NCBI RefSeq assembly: GCF_022539505.1
Contig: NC_061514.1
Span: forward strand, 329,947,090 to 330,011,089
Direction of reading: 5' to 3'
Length of the DNA stretch: 64,000 bases
From: Lolium rigidum
Taxonomy: Eukaryota; Streptophyta; Magnoliopsida; Poales; Poaceae
In this document: positions 45,898 to 58,838 of the stretch, piece by piece
Numbering within the stretch: the first letter of the stretch is position 1
Layout: every line of letters begins with the position of its first letter
The notes under the pieces: generated by a model
What the model was told of the DNA's origin: nothing
Seen by the model: the letters and a program-made list of their open reading frames with translations, nothing else
The model's database searches: none
Program-made: the position numbers and the translations under genes

Positions 45898-47274
45898 TCT
45901 ATACCTAATAATAAAGAAAAATAAGGCTTCTTGTTCGTCCGTCTATTTTTACCCCTATTTTTATGCCATAATTACCTGCCCTGCCACCGCCAAGTTAACA
46001 TACCGCTTCATCCCGTCCCTCTTCACACCCGCGGGGGAAAACACATAGATCGACCAAAAACAAATCAACATCATTCTGCGTTGCCACCGCCCTCCGTTCC
46101 CCTCCGCAGACCAGGACGCCAACGCCTCTCAGCCTCAGGGGATCCTCTATTCCTCTTCCTCCCTTAAACCAGGCTGCCGCCGCCTGACTAGGCTCTACCC
46201 ACGCCTGGGGCCCGCAGAGGCAAGACCGCGAGGCCTTTCAGCCTTTCCCCTCTCTGGCGCTCCTCCTCGCTAACCCCATCTAACCCATCCGACAGCAAGG
46301 CAAATGTTCGTGGCGGGAGACCATGGCCGCCGCCACCGTTCCGCCGGAGACGGTTCTACCCGCAGCGGACAGCTCCATAGAAGAAGAGGGTAGGTGGCGG
46401 CGGATTTCAGGAAGAATAGTATCAGCCGAGAAGGAACGAAAGAAAAAAGAAGCCCCGCCTCCATGGCGAGAAACGGCGAAATTCGTCGACTCATCCTCCC
46501 ATGGTACTGTCTCTCCGTGCTCCCTCGCATGGCGAGAGTCGGGTACGTAAGCGTTGGCACCGTGCTCACCATCTGGTAGTCGCGGCATGGGAGACAGAGT
46601 AGCGATCCTTATCCCTTCGCGTGTGATGAGGAGGGGAACGAGGAGGGGCCACGCGTTACAGGCTAGACGGGACGGATGCGATGGAGGCTGGAGACACCAA
46701 AATAACCCAGCAGAGAGGTGAGAAAAACGGGTTCACAGCTGCTATCACTCCATATCTTATGCTACAATCTTAAATGCATGTGTCTGATTCTGAAGCTCAC
46801 ATACAGCAAACTGACACAACGTGTTATTGTTTTTGCACTACTAGCTTCCCAATATAAGTAGACTTCAATCTCTTACGAGTTGTAATCCTTTAAGGTTCAA
46901 AATTACATTCTATGTGTTTTATGTATTCAATGTTTCTATATTTTTCATACTTGTAAATGCAATTTATTAACAAAACAGTTTTTGTCATTTGGTATAAAAT
47001 TCCAGAAGCCCCTTCTTCACTGCTTAATTACCACCGTAGAATTGCAAGACAACCCAAGGTGAACCTCAATCGAATTGATAGAGCCATTCTTTGATATGAA
47101 GCGATCGCCAAGTGAAGGAATAGATGAAGTTTGATCTCCAAAAATATTACTAGGAAGTGGCGAGGATGTAAAAACACATATGATTCTTTTCTATTTTATT
47201 ACTTTCTCATTTTAATTTTCAACATAATGTTTTAACGATGTATCTCCCGGTGCAACGCACGGGCAAATTTACAG
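45898..47274 (+). mobile_element. Helitron-like element, about 1.4 kb, head to head with its neighbour
   Basis: Starts TCTATACCTAATAATAAAGA, nine bases away from the opposed Helitron 5' end at 45888. The 3' hairpin CCCGGTGCAACGCACGGG ends 11 bases before 47274, with a terminus TTTACAG where CTAG would be expected. The flanking base rule is not kept at either side, so the borders are approximate. Captured-looking GC-rich sequence lies at 46080-46600. Confidence 0.6.
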
Positions 47275-48089
47275 TCTATACCTAATAATAATAAAGGAGC
47301 TAAGGTTTCTGCCAAAATTTTCCTCCAACTTTTCATTGGACCCTTTTACCCTCCTACCGATTCACATAATACATCAAAGTGCCAGGTACCGGTTCGGTTC
47401 ATTTTTTTTTTGTGCCATGACAGCTTCGTCTTCGTGTGCGCCCCATCCTCACAGGCCGCTGGCTCTGGCTGGGACCTTACCGCGCGGCGCTGCCCGCCGT
47501 CGGCCGCCTCCGGCTCCCTCCTCTCCACCGAGACCCTTCAGATCCGCCTCCGCTCCAATTCTAAGCCACCCGAGACGCCTTGCATCCGCTGCCCGTTCCT
47601 GCTTTTTGGTCTGGCTGTGTCCCGACCCAGTCCCCCCACCCCCCGCTTATAAGCTTCTCCTGAATCCCGCATCGGAGGCGCCCGTCGGGATAGGTTGTCC
47701 AGGTGACAGGGGACCGCAAGGCTTGTCGCCCGCGAGGGAGCAGTGGGGAGTTGGGAAGAGGCGGGGCTCGCTCATGTCGACGAGGGGAGGTCCATGGCGA
47801 TGAGCTTGAGGAGTGGCCAGCCTGGAGGCGAGCGGCCGCACGAGGTGCAATAGGTGCCAGCGAGGAAGGCGAGCTGGCGCGGTCCCCTGGCGTCGAGGAC
47901 GCGCACATGCAGGTGCAGAGGTCGGCGATGGTGGAGCCGTTCGGTGGTCGTCCCAGGCGTGGTACAGGCAAGAGGGAAGCCGGGGATGTGGAGGCGCTGG
48001 CGAGGACGGCCGAAGGTAGTGCTGTTGGAAGGCGGCCTGCAGCGGAGCAAGCACACAGCAGGAAGATTTGGGGATTTTGAGTGGTCTGA

Positions 48090-50587
48090 GGGCATCTCCA
48101 ACCGCGCGACCCAAACCGCGCTCGCGCGTCCGTTTGGGTCGAGCCGGACAAAAACGCGGCCCAGCGCGCGGACCCATCCCTAAAACGGATGGCCGCGGCG
48201 TCCGGGACGACCCAAACCCGGCCCAAATCTGGGACGAGTTTGCGTGGCCGCGGACGCCGGATGCTGGTCGCTCGCGTCCTCCCCTTGTCCGCCCCTGGCC
48301 CGCATGTCTGTCTCCCAAAACACACCCAGTCCACTCCACTCCCAAAACCTAGAGATGGCCGACGAAGCGACTGCCGCCGCCACCGCCACCATCGGAGACG
48401 AGGCACAGGTCGCGGCCGTTGCCGGTCCTCCCTTGGCGGAGGCTCCTCAACTGGCCGGGCCGGTGGTCGTGGAGCCCGGGCCGGCGACCAAGAAGGCGAA
48501 GCCCGACCTCACCGCGGAGCAGAGGAAGATCGAGAGCAAGAAGAGGGCTGACCGCCGCAGGGCGCTCGACCAAAGGAAGAGGGATATCGCTGCCGCGGAG
48601 GAGCGGCAGCGGGCGGTGGAGCAGCTTCTCCAACTCAAGACGGAGGCCAAGGCGGACGTCTTGCAAGAGCATGCCATGCTCTTTTATGGCCACCAAGCGC
48701 TCGCTCGGCACTTGATCCTCCCTGCCACCGGCACGGCCTCGGGGGGGAGCTCGTCCTCGTCCTCGACCCGGCCCCTTCCTCCAAGGTCAACATCCCTGCC
48801 GGTAGCCCCGTTTGGGTACACGCCCGGCGCGCACGAATTGGGGACGCCATCGGCGCGGTACGCGTACCCGTCACGGGATGGGTCACCGGAGGTGGGCGAG
48901 TCGTTCACGGGGCCGTCTCCTTCGTCCATTGACCTGAATCGTGCGCCGGCGAACTCCAAAGGCCCCAAGCACGTGGGACCAGCAGCGATGGCCGGCGCAC
49001 GGAACCTGCTCGACGAATTGTCCACCGTGCAGGCCCCTCCGGTGTACACGCAGGCAATGCCGACCACCATGCCCTCTGCTTCGACCGAGCAGGCTCCCCA
49101 GCCGCCTCCCGTTGACACAAATCAGGACAGCACTGCCTGTCCCGGCAGCATTAACATCGAGGAGGAGCCGTTGTTCGCTCAGAGTTGACGCAAGCCGCAG
49201 CTGCACAAGCTCGAGCTCGCCGCGTAAGCAAACGAACCACCAACTACACGGAGAAGGAGGACAAGGTGCTGGTCGAAGGATGGCTGATCATCGGGCAAGA
49301 TGCATTGACGGGTGCCGAGCAGAAGGGGACCGCATTCTGGCGCCGGATCTATGAATACTTTCATGAGCATCGCAAATACGGACAAGATCCATTTGAGAGC
49401 GACCGCAGCGAAATATCGCTCCAAAAGAGGTGGGGAACAATTCAAACGGAATGCAACAAATTCCAGGCGGCGTATGATCACGCGAAGCGGCTCCCCGTTA
49501 GCGGCATGGGCATGAAGGACTTGGTATGATTCTTAACCTCAACTCGTTCATTCGGTGTTTGCACATATGTTTATCGTTCTTGTCTCGCTTTGCTCTAGGC
49601 GTGGCAAGCTTTGGATTGGTACAAATCGGTCAATGGAGAAAAGACCTTTGCCTTCCCTCATTGTTGGAAGATACTCCATGGCACCCCCAAGTTCCAGGAG
49701 GGGTACGAGGGGTACATGGCGACCTTGACTGGCACCAAGACCGCCAAAGATCCGACGGTCATTGACCTTGATGGTGGCCAGCCTTGCGGTAGCTCCGCTT
49801 CTCGTGCAAGTCGTCCTCGCGGCCACAAGGCAACCAAAGCCGACTTGAAGCGTGATGCCTCGTCCATGTTATTGTTTGGTACTTTGAAGGAGTTGCATGC
49901 CGATAGAGAGGTGTCCACGGACAAGAGGGATGAGAGAAGGCGCCGGGAGAAAGAGGAGGACAGGAAGAACTACTTCGATGTCCAAAAGAAGAAGCTTGAG
50001 ATAGAAGAGGTCAAGGCCAAGACCAAAGCTAGAGAAATTGAGCTCAAAGAGAGAGAACTTGAGCTCACAAGCATCGGCAAGGGCCCAAGAGGTGGAGTTG
50101 AAGGCGAAGGAAGTTGAGCTCAAACGCCAAGCCGAGGACAACCCGATCATGAACGCCGACTTGAGCAACATGAGCGAGGCGAAGAGAGCTTGGTTCGAGA
50201 AGAGGCGTAAGGAGATCCTAGAGCGTCCAAATTGAGTTGACAATCTCAATTTGTAATTTTTATATTTGTTCGAACTATGGCACATTTTATTTCTTCATCA
50301 TGCAACATTTTATTTGATATTGTTTTATGCTATTTGATATTATTCTATAATTGTTAGATATTATTTCTATATTTGTTACATACTATTTATAAGTATGTGT
50401 GGCCGATGGCCTATTTCCAAAAGAAATAGGCCAAATGGCCAAATGGGTGGCCGCTGCGTTGGGCGCAGCAGTGCGACCCAAACGGACACGCGGACGCGGG
50501 CGGTGTCCGCGTGTCCGGCCGGCCACGCAAACGGCCCAAAACGGACGGCCCAGCGCGTCCGTTTAGGTCAGCCGGTTGGAGATGCCC
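48090..50587 (+). mobile_element. PIF/Harbinger element, 2.5 kb, ORF1-type gene only
   Basis: TIRs GGGCATCTCCAACCG at both ends and a 3-bp TSD TGA at 48087-48089 and 50588-50590. It contains a two-exon Myb/SANT-NAM-like gene but no DDE transposase, so it is non-autonomous. Confidence 0.85.
48355..50235 (+). pseudogene. Harbinger-associated Myb/SANT-NAM-like protein, two frameshifts
   Basis: Starts MADEATAAATAT at 48355 with a charged helix. A frameshift near 49180 stops it at 49188. The next frame (from 49185) has the trihelix-like domain (NYTEKEDKVLVEGW, SLQKRWGTIQTECNKFQAAY). Exon 1 ends at 49523 (GTATGA donor) and exon 2 starts at 49599 with WQALDWYKS and FPHCWKILHGTPKF. A Lys/Glu coiled coil and a second frameshift near 50070 come before the tail EAKRAWFEKRRKEILERPN. 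Such ORF1 proteins bind element DNA and help the Harbinger transposase. Confidence 0.82.
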
Positions 50588-53040
50588 TGAAGCCCGTATG
50601 TATGTTGCTCCTGATGCCTCGCTTTTTTTTTCTCTGCGAAAGTGCGAATATCAGAAGGGGTTTGCTCCGGGTTGGGCCAACGTGCGTCGGATGAGGTAGT
50701 TCTGGGCCTGGTCGGGTGGCCGGATTGGGAGTCTTCTGTTTCCTTTTTTTTAGGAAAGTCCTTTTGTTTTTGTTTCCTTGATACGGTTGGTCATAGGTCG
50801 GTTGTTTTGCTTCGCCTTCCTCTAACGTAGTTCCGTGATAAAAAAGAAGTCCAGGTCAATCTGGTATAGGCTTTCGTAGCGGGCACGTTCCAAGCTTCTA
50901 CCCATGGTTCCATATATAGGCGATCGCGGCAAATCATGTAGATAGGTCCACCAACAATGAAAACCACCGCAAATACCTGCCCTAATCTACGATGGAGACC
51001 ACGATTTTTTGGGTGGGCGATGGAGGTACCTTGGGTCTTGATCTGGTGATTGGTTCCTGCCCTGCTAGAAGTTGCGATGTCAAGCTCGCCGTCAAGCTTA
51101 GCCCCTGCGTGACAATGGTGGAGGATTGCTCAGGTCGTGGTCGAGACCAAGTACGCCGGCGCAGATCGGGAGAATTGCATGCTCGGCGGCGTGTCCATGT
51201 CGTTCGCCCGCGCCCCATGAGATTTTATCATCGCCACACGGTCGCAGCTCGCCACGACAGGCTGGATCCCGCCGGGTTGAGCGTACCTAAGTAGCCATCG
51301 ATGATGGTGACCGTGTCGCAGGTCTCGGCGATGCCTCTGGTAGATCTCGCGGGTATGGGTCTGGAGCAGCGGGTTGTACACATGGTCCAATCGGATCAGC
51401 ATCTGAACAGGCACACGTTGGCCAGCGTCATGCTGCTGCCTGCGGTGCACATGCACGAGGACTCGCATGTCCTACGCAGGGAAGAGCTCGCTCGCCGCGC
51501 CGTGGTACGCCGCTGCGCTCTGCGCAAACCCGCAGCAGTAGACGCCGTTGTCTACGGTCGGGTAGATCAATACGGTACGGATGGTGCGCACTGCAAGGTA
51601 CAAGTCGTTGCTCGGCCTGTCATCAAGTAGAGTGACAATGTTTATGCGGTGCGCCTGAATCTCTAACTCTCTGTCTTTGTGCCACTTGAATCCAACCCTG
51701 ATCCCGTCAATGGTAAGCAGCACGCAAGTAAGTAATCCAGTTCTCCTGCTGAATCGGTCGGTTTGTGTTTTTTTTTCTTGGATCTGCTTATTTCCTATAC
51801 GGTTGTGGAAAGTCAAAGAGTTGTATTGTTTGTTCGAGTTAATCAAACAGAAAATGCTCTGTTTGTGGTTTTGGGATCTACTTATTTCTCTGTTTTTTAA
51901 GAGGCAAAGAGTGACAAATTTGTTGGTAGAAATTCAGAGTCTGTGCAAAGTATGCTACGCAAGCAAGCACCATCCGTTCAACTAACCATATTTTATTGGT
52001 TGATAACTGTTAAAGTGTTGAACCTAATATGTTTGAATGGTATAAATTATGTTGTTAAAATAATGGTACTATCAATTACCACTAAGTTTCGTGTTGGTAA
52101 ACACGTTGATTTCCTGTTGGTAAACAAAAAGGTACTATAAATTATGTTCCTCCGCATCCCCGGCGGCGACGATGGCTGGCGGTGAGAGGTATGAAGGTCC
52201 GGTCGGCTCACGTTGCTTACCGAGCGAGGAGATTCAACAAAAAATCCCGGGCCAGCACTGCCTGCACAGGGAGGGAGGAAAGGAACGTCCCAACCGCCAT
52301 TGACCAGAGGCGATGCAAAGGAGAGCAAAAGAAAGGAGTCCGCATGGCCTCCTTCGCCCCGGTCGTCCTACGATCCGAGGCCAACCTCTGGACTGAGAGA
52401 AAGGGCCGATGGTGTTTGTTAGACTCTACATAAGCATGGCTATGACGAACTGTTTTTTTCACGAGCATGACCGTCGTACGTACAGGCTACTACAATACTT
52501 AAAGCGACCAGTGCGGTCATTTTAACATGTATGCTACCTAGGTTTATTATCCAAAAAAATTACTGGTAAGATAGCTCCACAACTTGGGGTAAGGTCTCAA
52601 TATCTTATCTCCGTATGTATATTTGAAAATGTGCAGTTGCATACAGTTTGCTGTAATACCATTATTTTTCATGAATGCAGACATTCTTAGAAAAAATTAA
52701 TTAAGCTACTCTGAAAGAAAAGACAGATGCCATCCGATGTTATGATTAGTAAATGGTGCCTAATTGCCTATTACATGCTCACCCTGAGTACTTCGTTTCA
52801 TGTCGATCACGCTGCAAGGAGAATTTAGTGTCGGATATTGGATTTTTTATTTCATGGGTTTTAGCTCGCCGGATCTCAAATCAATAAATCATGTATCTGA
52901 ATTATTTAGAGGTTCAAAATTTAATATAAAATAGTCTAAATTATCATAGAGGGTTCCTGATTTAGTGCCACGTTATAATACAAAATATTGGTGCGGCATG
53001 CAAATGAAGTAGTGGCGCCGGGTCTGAACAGCGATGCATT
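50588..53040. other. Helitron interior with possible gene fragment
   Basis: A minus-strand frame at about 51475-51750 (GIRVGFKWHKDRELEIQAHRI, then VRTIRTVLIYPTVDNGVYCCG) has ordinary amino-acid composition and may be a captured exon. No family is recognised. The rest, including 51850-53040, is AT-rich without a gene. Confidence 0.3.
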
Positions 53041-53078
53041 TTTTGTCTCCTGTTGCAACGCACGGGCATTTGTGCTAG

Positions 53079-54953
53079 TATAATAACAATACACAGTAGG
53101 AACAATCTTGTTCGCCCTTCTCCCATATCCCTCTTGCAAAGGCGATAAGAGAGTTGAAACCGTTCCCGTGATCTCCGCTGGCTAGGGTGCCAGTCGTCCT
53201 ATTTCCCTTTGTTTCCCGCATCAGCGATAGGAGGGAGGGGTAACCACGTTCCTCTATTCTGGCTTGGTAGTTAGGGTTAGGGTCAGTCTGTCGTGGTGCA
53301 TCGTCGGGGTGGTGAGAATGGCGCCCGAGCAAATAAATCTGCCTTAAATCCACTCTCACATCGGTGGCGTCCTTAATGGTGGCCTCTTGGAAGTGATGGC
53401 AATGTGTGCTCCTCGGTCCAACGGATCAACATCCTTAGGGTTCGTGGATAGCTTCTGTGAGGCGGCGGCGACTCCATGAGAGATACATGTCCTCTTGCTT
53501 GGCCTTGTTGCTATGGCATTGTCTCTAAATCCACGGTAGAGCAAGGATGATTTTTTCAGGTGTTGTCCGACGGCTACTGCCTATGGTTGTGGCGGCATGC
53601 GGTTGAAGGTGGGACCCTAAAGCATGGAAGCTAGTTTGTGGATCGCAAATCTAGGGCCTGGATCGCACATGGCCTCGCCTCATGGGCAGCTTGGTATTTA
53701 TTGGACTTAAAAGGCCTTCATGGAGATGGTGCGTTTTTAGTTTGGCAATGATGATCTTTATCCTATTATTGTGGCGAGTTTCTCGGTTGCGCTGGTGGTT
53801 GACGGATCCTATAAACCGACCAGGTCGGTGTATAGCGATCGCCACACACCCTCTGCGGGGCATGGGCTTGGCCCATATATCTCGCCTTTGGTTTTTTCGT
53901 TCCGATTTTTCCATTTGCTGTTGGTTTCTTCATTTTTTTTACTTTTCTGTTTGTTTTTTGGCTTTTCTTTTCTGTTTTTTTCCTTTTTGTTTCCTTTTTC
54001 TGTGTTTATTTTTTCTCATTTTATATTTCCGTTCTAAAATAATTTTCTAATTTTTTAAATTTTGAAAAAATGTTCAAGTTTGAAAAAAGTTTTAAAATAA
54101 AAAATGTTCATATTCGAAATTTGAATGAATTTTTGAATGAATTTCGAAATTTGGATGAATTTCATGTTTTGAACGAATTTTTTGAAATTTGAATGAATAT
54201 CAAAATTTGTACGATTTTTGAATTTTTGAACAGATTTTGTATTTTGAATGATTTTCGAATTTAAACAATTTTTAAATTTTGAACGATTTTAAAACTTTGA
54301 ACAAAATTAAAATCGTACATTTCTAAAATCTATATGCAGAAAATTTTGAACTAATTTTGGAAACAGAAAAAGAAACAGAAAAAAGGAAATGGTTCTCTCA
54401 TTTTGGAAACAGAAAAAGAAACAAATTTTGCATTTTGGTCACTGTTCTCTCATTTTGGTTTGATCATGTGTTTTTGTCTGCGTGTATTCTACGTCGCATT
54501 TCACCTTGTGTTCATATGTTTTTTTCCGATTTTTTGGCAGACGTAGTTCCCTGCATAAGAGCAATCGTGTTTCTCAATATGGGATTCTTGGCAATAAAGC
54601 ATGTGACTCTTCAACATCAGTAGAAACAGTAAAAGTAAGGATCAAGATGTTGGTAATAAGACCATGCACAGCCAACCAACACAGGGAAAAAAACATGCAT
54701 CGATAGCAATCTTTGTATTCACTTAAGCTTGACAACCTTCAGAATTTTATATAACACTTCAATGAAACTCTTAAACCAAGCAGGTTGCACAGGCCGCATA
54801 AGTTGTCAAACTTGAACATTTTTTCAAAGGGGGAATGCACAATAACAATCATTATTGTCAATTGTAACAAAGGGTATTATCCTACATTTTGTAGCAGTAA
54901 TTATATGAAAGATCTATCAACTGGCGCTAGCGAACCAGAGGCATACTCGCTTA
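53079..54953. other. Intergenic stretch with low-complexity block
   Basis: No gene recognised. 53890-54060 is T-rich. 54060-54380 is a degenerate array of TTTGAA/TTCGAATTTGAATGAA motifs, as often found in grass transposon interiors. Confidence 0.6.
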
Positions 54954-57663
54954 GGCCTCGTTCGTTTCCTCCCGCACCGGCCGGTATCGGCGCACAAACC
55001 CGGTGGATGGGCCGGGATCAGGCCCCCGCGTTTTAATCCCGGCCCCAACTTAAAACGCGTTCGGTTAAAACCTATCGGTGTTCCATCCCGCCCGGTTTTC
55101 CCAGAAAATCCCCACTCCACTCGTGGATAGCATCCCGAAAGGGCACACAGAACAAAACTGAGAGCGCATTCGTCCTCTCGCGATAGCGGCGGCGGCGAGG
55201 CGACGAGAAGGAGGGGATGACGGCGGCTACTGGAACGACAGCGGCCTTGCAACCAACTGGAGGAGAGGAGATCCTCTAGCCTCGTCGCCCTCCCCAACAC
55301 TGACGCCGCAACGGAGCTGGAACCGAAGACCTAGCCCCCCGGGAAGATCAAGATCTCCGGTAGCTCGCCCTTGCAAGCCCCCGACGCCGGCAGCTACAAG
55401 GTAAGATCCTCATTCTTATCCTCCCTTTACCCTCTTCTTGTTCTTGCAATCTACACGATATTGAGCTGTTGGTTGGATCTGATCTCGAGGTGGTGGACGC
55501 TGTTGCCATGTATTTGGGGGAACTAGGTTTTATTTGTCTCATCTTATCTGTACCTGTGCAATGCGTCTGTGCTAGTGCTCGTGTGGTGCCATACCAATTT
55601 CGTATCTTCTATTATGCCTAATTAGCATATTATTGAGTGAAATCATGTCATTTACCGCTAAGCCTTGGTTTTGGTTGCTGTTGTTGCTGTGATCACAGCA
55701 AAATGAAAAGATGTGTGGTTAACCACAATATTGTGAATAAAAGATGTCCAATTTGCAATCATTGATGCATAGTTTACATCAATTTCATCTGTCTATATAT
55801 TTTCTCAAGATGATGTAGCCAGAATTTCGGCAATCATTGGTGCTAATTAGCTTCTGTGTTATTGATACTAGTGCACTGGATGACATCTAGTGTGCATCAG
55901 ATATGGCTTACATGTTCGGATTTATTGCAGTTGTTTTTGAGAATTGCACATCCTTTCTTCGGACTGACTAGACTAACGCTTTAACATAAGCTTGTGCATA
56001 AGTTTTCTTGTTAACATAGGCACTATAATCTTGTGTATTGTCGAATATACACAAGTATACACAGAAAAACGTAGCCATTTGCTTTCTCCTCCTTAACACA
56101 CAAGTACATACAAAAAGGTAGCCATTTCCTATCATATGAGTACAGTCTCTTGTGTTTGAGCATCTGAACCAATTCAGTAAATTCAGACATACTGGATTAC
56201 GTAGCTTTAGGAAGTGCAGTCGACTGATTTGCTGCAAAAGATAAGTCGTCTTGCTTGGACTTAAGGGATGATCGTGATGCACTATTGCACATTTGATATG
56301 GTTTAGATGGATGTCAGCAAATTTATCATTCAAACTGAAGTGTCAATTTAATTGTTGGAAACTACCACAATGTTCGTACTAGTCATCTGCTAAGCACTTT
56401 GGCTACTCCACATTATATGTTTCCAGGAGCAAAAGATAATTGTTGAAAATTTATCATTCCAACTGAAGGTACAGTGTTGCCCTTTACCTTCTTTTTTAGA
56501 GCTAATAGAATTTCGAATCTCGAAGGGACGGGAGGAGCAGCAATACAAGCTCCATCGGCGGTAGGGGAGAAGCAGCACCCGCGCGAGCGTGGCCAACAAT
56601 TGGGTGGCTGCGCTGCCAGTTTTTGATCACCAAAGGAGCTACGGTGATAATCTCTAGCGGTGGCGAGCGGCAGACCACGACGGCCGGGCAAACCAGCAAG
56701 CACGACGAAAGCACGACGGACGGGAAAAGGTTCCTGGAGGACCAGGAGGAGGTGCGACGGCTAGGTGATCCTAATAAGGCGCGACGGCGTCGAGCTCATG
56801 AAGGGAAACGGCGGACGGAGTGGGAGCAGGAGCAACAGCAGCACGAGCTCCATGGCTTCCCGATGGACGGACGTGGCTCGAGTAGGACGAAACACTCGGC
56901 GAGGCAGATCTCCTTCTCGAGTGGAGTAGGGTGAGAAGGATGCAGAGCTCCTCCTATGCACCCCACTGGCGAAGTTCCTGGTCGAGTGTAAGGATCTGCG
57001 GACGCTGAGGGTCCGATGAGATGTAGGGCAGCGAAGGGTGCAGACGGCGAGGGACGGCCAGCCACAAACACGATCTTTGATTTTAGATTGAAGAACCTAA
57101 TTTGTGAAGAATTGTAATTGTATAGGCTTTTTTTTATAAAATTACATCTGTACAGGTTGCTACTACCTCTGATTCAAGGAATAAGGCGTCCTCGTTTTAC
57201 GTGTTTTTTGTTTGACTAAGTATTACTTCAAATATATAAAGATAGTTTTTATAAAATTAACATCATTAGAAAGTGCTTTTCAATATGAATCCAACGATTA
57301 ATAATTACATATAATATAACCAAAATTTTGTTGCTCAATTTTTATGGTCAAAGTTCGTCTTGGAATACGCGTGCGTCTTATTCCTTGGAACGGAGGTAGT
57401 ACTATGCAACACCGGCCAATTCACGTAAGGAAAAAAAACACTAGCGGCCAGTTTGACGTGCTGTTATTTGGTACTGAGAATTGCCTGCTGCTGCCGGCAG
57501 GGGTTGTTGGGGAAGGGAATAACCGAACATACAATATTTCCGGAAACGTAGGACTTTATGGAGAGGTGGTTCCGACGGGATCGGGGTGACAATCGGGGAT
57601 CACCCAGATACCCGGGTGGATGCTTCCCTGGGCGTATTAAAACCCCAAGAACAGAACGAGGCC
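54954..57663. mobile_element. Harbinger-like element, 2.7 kb, no recognised transposase
   Basis: TIRs GGCCTCGTTCGTTTC (left) and the complement GGCCTCGTTCTGTTC (right), each next to TTA (54951-54953 and 57664-57666). The right end also carries a conserved stretch ACCCGGGTGGATGC. Short GC-rich ORFs at 56500-57000 have no recognisable domain. A Stowaway MITE is nested at 57163. Confidence 0.65.
57163..57399. mobile_element. Stowaway (Tc1/mariner) MITE, 237 bp
   Basis: Ends CTACCTCTGATTCAAGGAAT and the complement CTACCTCCGTTCCAAGGAAT, with TA duplicated at 57161-57162 and 57400-57401. Confidence 0.9.
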
Positions 57664-57666
57664 TTA

Positions 57667-58838
57667 GAGCATCTCTAATAGAGTCCGAAAAAATGCAAAC
57701 CGAAAAGGTGGTTTTCAGTCTTCCAAAAACGATAGTTCGTGCGAATTTGGCAGTGGCGTAGATTAGAAACCGTAAAACTGGAACTGAAAAGCAGAATTTA
57801 AAAGGGCGCGTGTAAATTCGGCGATGATCATAGTTCCACATCAAATTGATGCCCCGATTGAGCATCAAAACATACATTGTTCGTAAAATTAAACATATAG
57901 TACTGGTACAGCGGCGAGCGCTACTTAAGCTAAGCAAAATGCGGCCTATAAAGTGGCCTACGCGCGCGGTGGTGCCGGTGGTGGCGCAGTGTGTCGGCGG
58001 CAGATGGTGCCGACGCTGTCGAGGATGAGCTTCACGCGTCGTCGGCGTCAAGCTCGACTATTTCGAGCTTGACGCGGCGGATGCGGGCCTCCCGGCGGGC
58101 CACCTCGTATTCACGGACGAGGCGGACGGCTTCCGCCTCCTCCCGACGGAAACGCTGGCGAGCCTCCGCCTCGCTGATGGCCTTGGTCTGCGCGAGGACG
58201 GCGTCCTCCTCGTCGCTGCCGTGGACATAGTCCCCGGCGGAGAAGGTGGGCGACCGCGCGGGGACGAGGTCGTCGTCGTCGCTGCTGTCCGCGACGGGGA
58301 GCCGCGGTGCGTGGCTTGACTGGCCGGACGAGGAGCCCTCGCCGGCATTGCCGTACCTGGCGAGCTTCCCTGGGGGCGTGAGCCCCCAGTTCGTCCACCG
58401 GCGGGCGTTGCGCTTGCGCGCGCCCTCCGACCGGTTCCATTTGCGCCGCTCCGCGTCGGTGCAGAAGACGGGCGGACGCGGCGGCGAGTCGCCGCCGCCC
58501 AGTCCGGCGCCACGGCCTGCGGAGCCGCCTCGGGACGCCATCGCCCACCGTCGGCCGGTGGATTTCTACCTAGGGCTCGCTGGATTGCTCGCCGGAGATG
58601 GTGCTTGGCGGCGGCGGAGGGAGAGGAACGGCGGAGGGGAGTAGGGTTTGCGACCCGAACTCCCCTCCGTGAACCCTTTTAATAGGGGCCGTTCGGAGAT
58701 TAGTTCGGGCCCCTGAACTTATTTTACGAGCCGACCCATCTTTTTGGTCACTGATATGCGACACATTCGGCCCGAACCCGTAAATCCGCCGGAAAAATTT
58801 GGTTCCGGCGGGGTTTACGGGTTCTGTTAGAGATGCTC
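57667..58838 (-). mobile_element. Harbinger-like element, 1.2 kb
   Basis: Ends GAGCATCTCTAATAGAG and the complement GAGCATCTCTAACAGAA, with TSD TTA at 57664-57666 and 58839-58841. The left TTA is shared with the preceding element. It carries one minus-strand ORF. Confidence 0.82.
58032..58541 (-). CDS. Uncharacterised Harbinger-borne protein, 169 aa
   Basis: Opens MASRGGSAGRGAGLGGG. It has a basic segment (AERRKWNRSEGARKRNARR), an acidic run (ADSSDDDDLVP) and ends with an Arg/Glu-rich helix (EAEARQRFRREEAEAVRLVR, RIRRVKLEIVELD). It is the only ORF in a complete element, about 365 bp from one TIR. A DNA-binding or accessory role is possible but nothing shows it, and no family is recognised. 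Confidence 0.5.
   Translation of the reverse strand: MASRGGSAGRGAGLGGGDSPPRPPVFCTDAERRKWNRSEGARKRNARRWTNWGLTPPGKLARYGNAGEGSSSGQSSHAPRLPVADSSDDDDLVPARSPTFSAGDYVHGSDEEDAVLAQTKAISEAEARQRFRREEAEAVRLVREYEVARREARIRRVKLEIVELDADDA

Larger units (their letters stand above)
47275..53078 (+). mobile_element. Helitron-like element, about 5.8 kb, with nested Harbinger
   Basis: Starts TCTATACCTAATAATAATAA directly after the previous element and ends CATTTGTGCTAG before T, with GTTGCAACGCACGGG as the terminal hairpin. A Harbinger element (48090-50587) is nested in it. The 3' end resembles that of the Helitron at 34636 more than that of its 5'-similar neighbour at 43872. The pairing of these two ends is therefore uncertain and two broken elements remain possible. 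Confidence 0.5.

Noticed and set aside
34636..53078. Rep/helicase gene of the Helitron-like elements
   Set aside because: No frame on either strand shows a rolling-circle replication or helicase motif; all four are non-autonomous if real.
58058..58548. Other minus-strand ORFs overlapping the 169-aa ORF
   Set aside because: Arg/Pro-rich alternative frames of the same GC-rich DNA; the 169-aa frame has the more protein-like composition.
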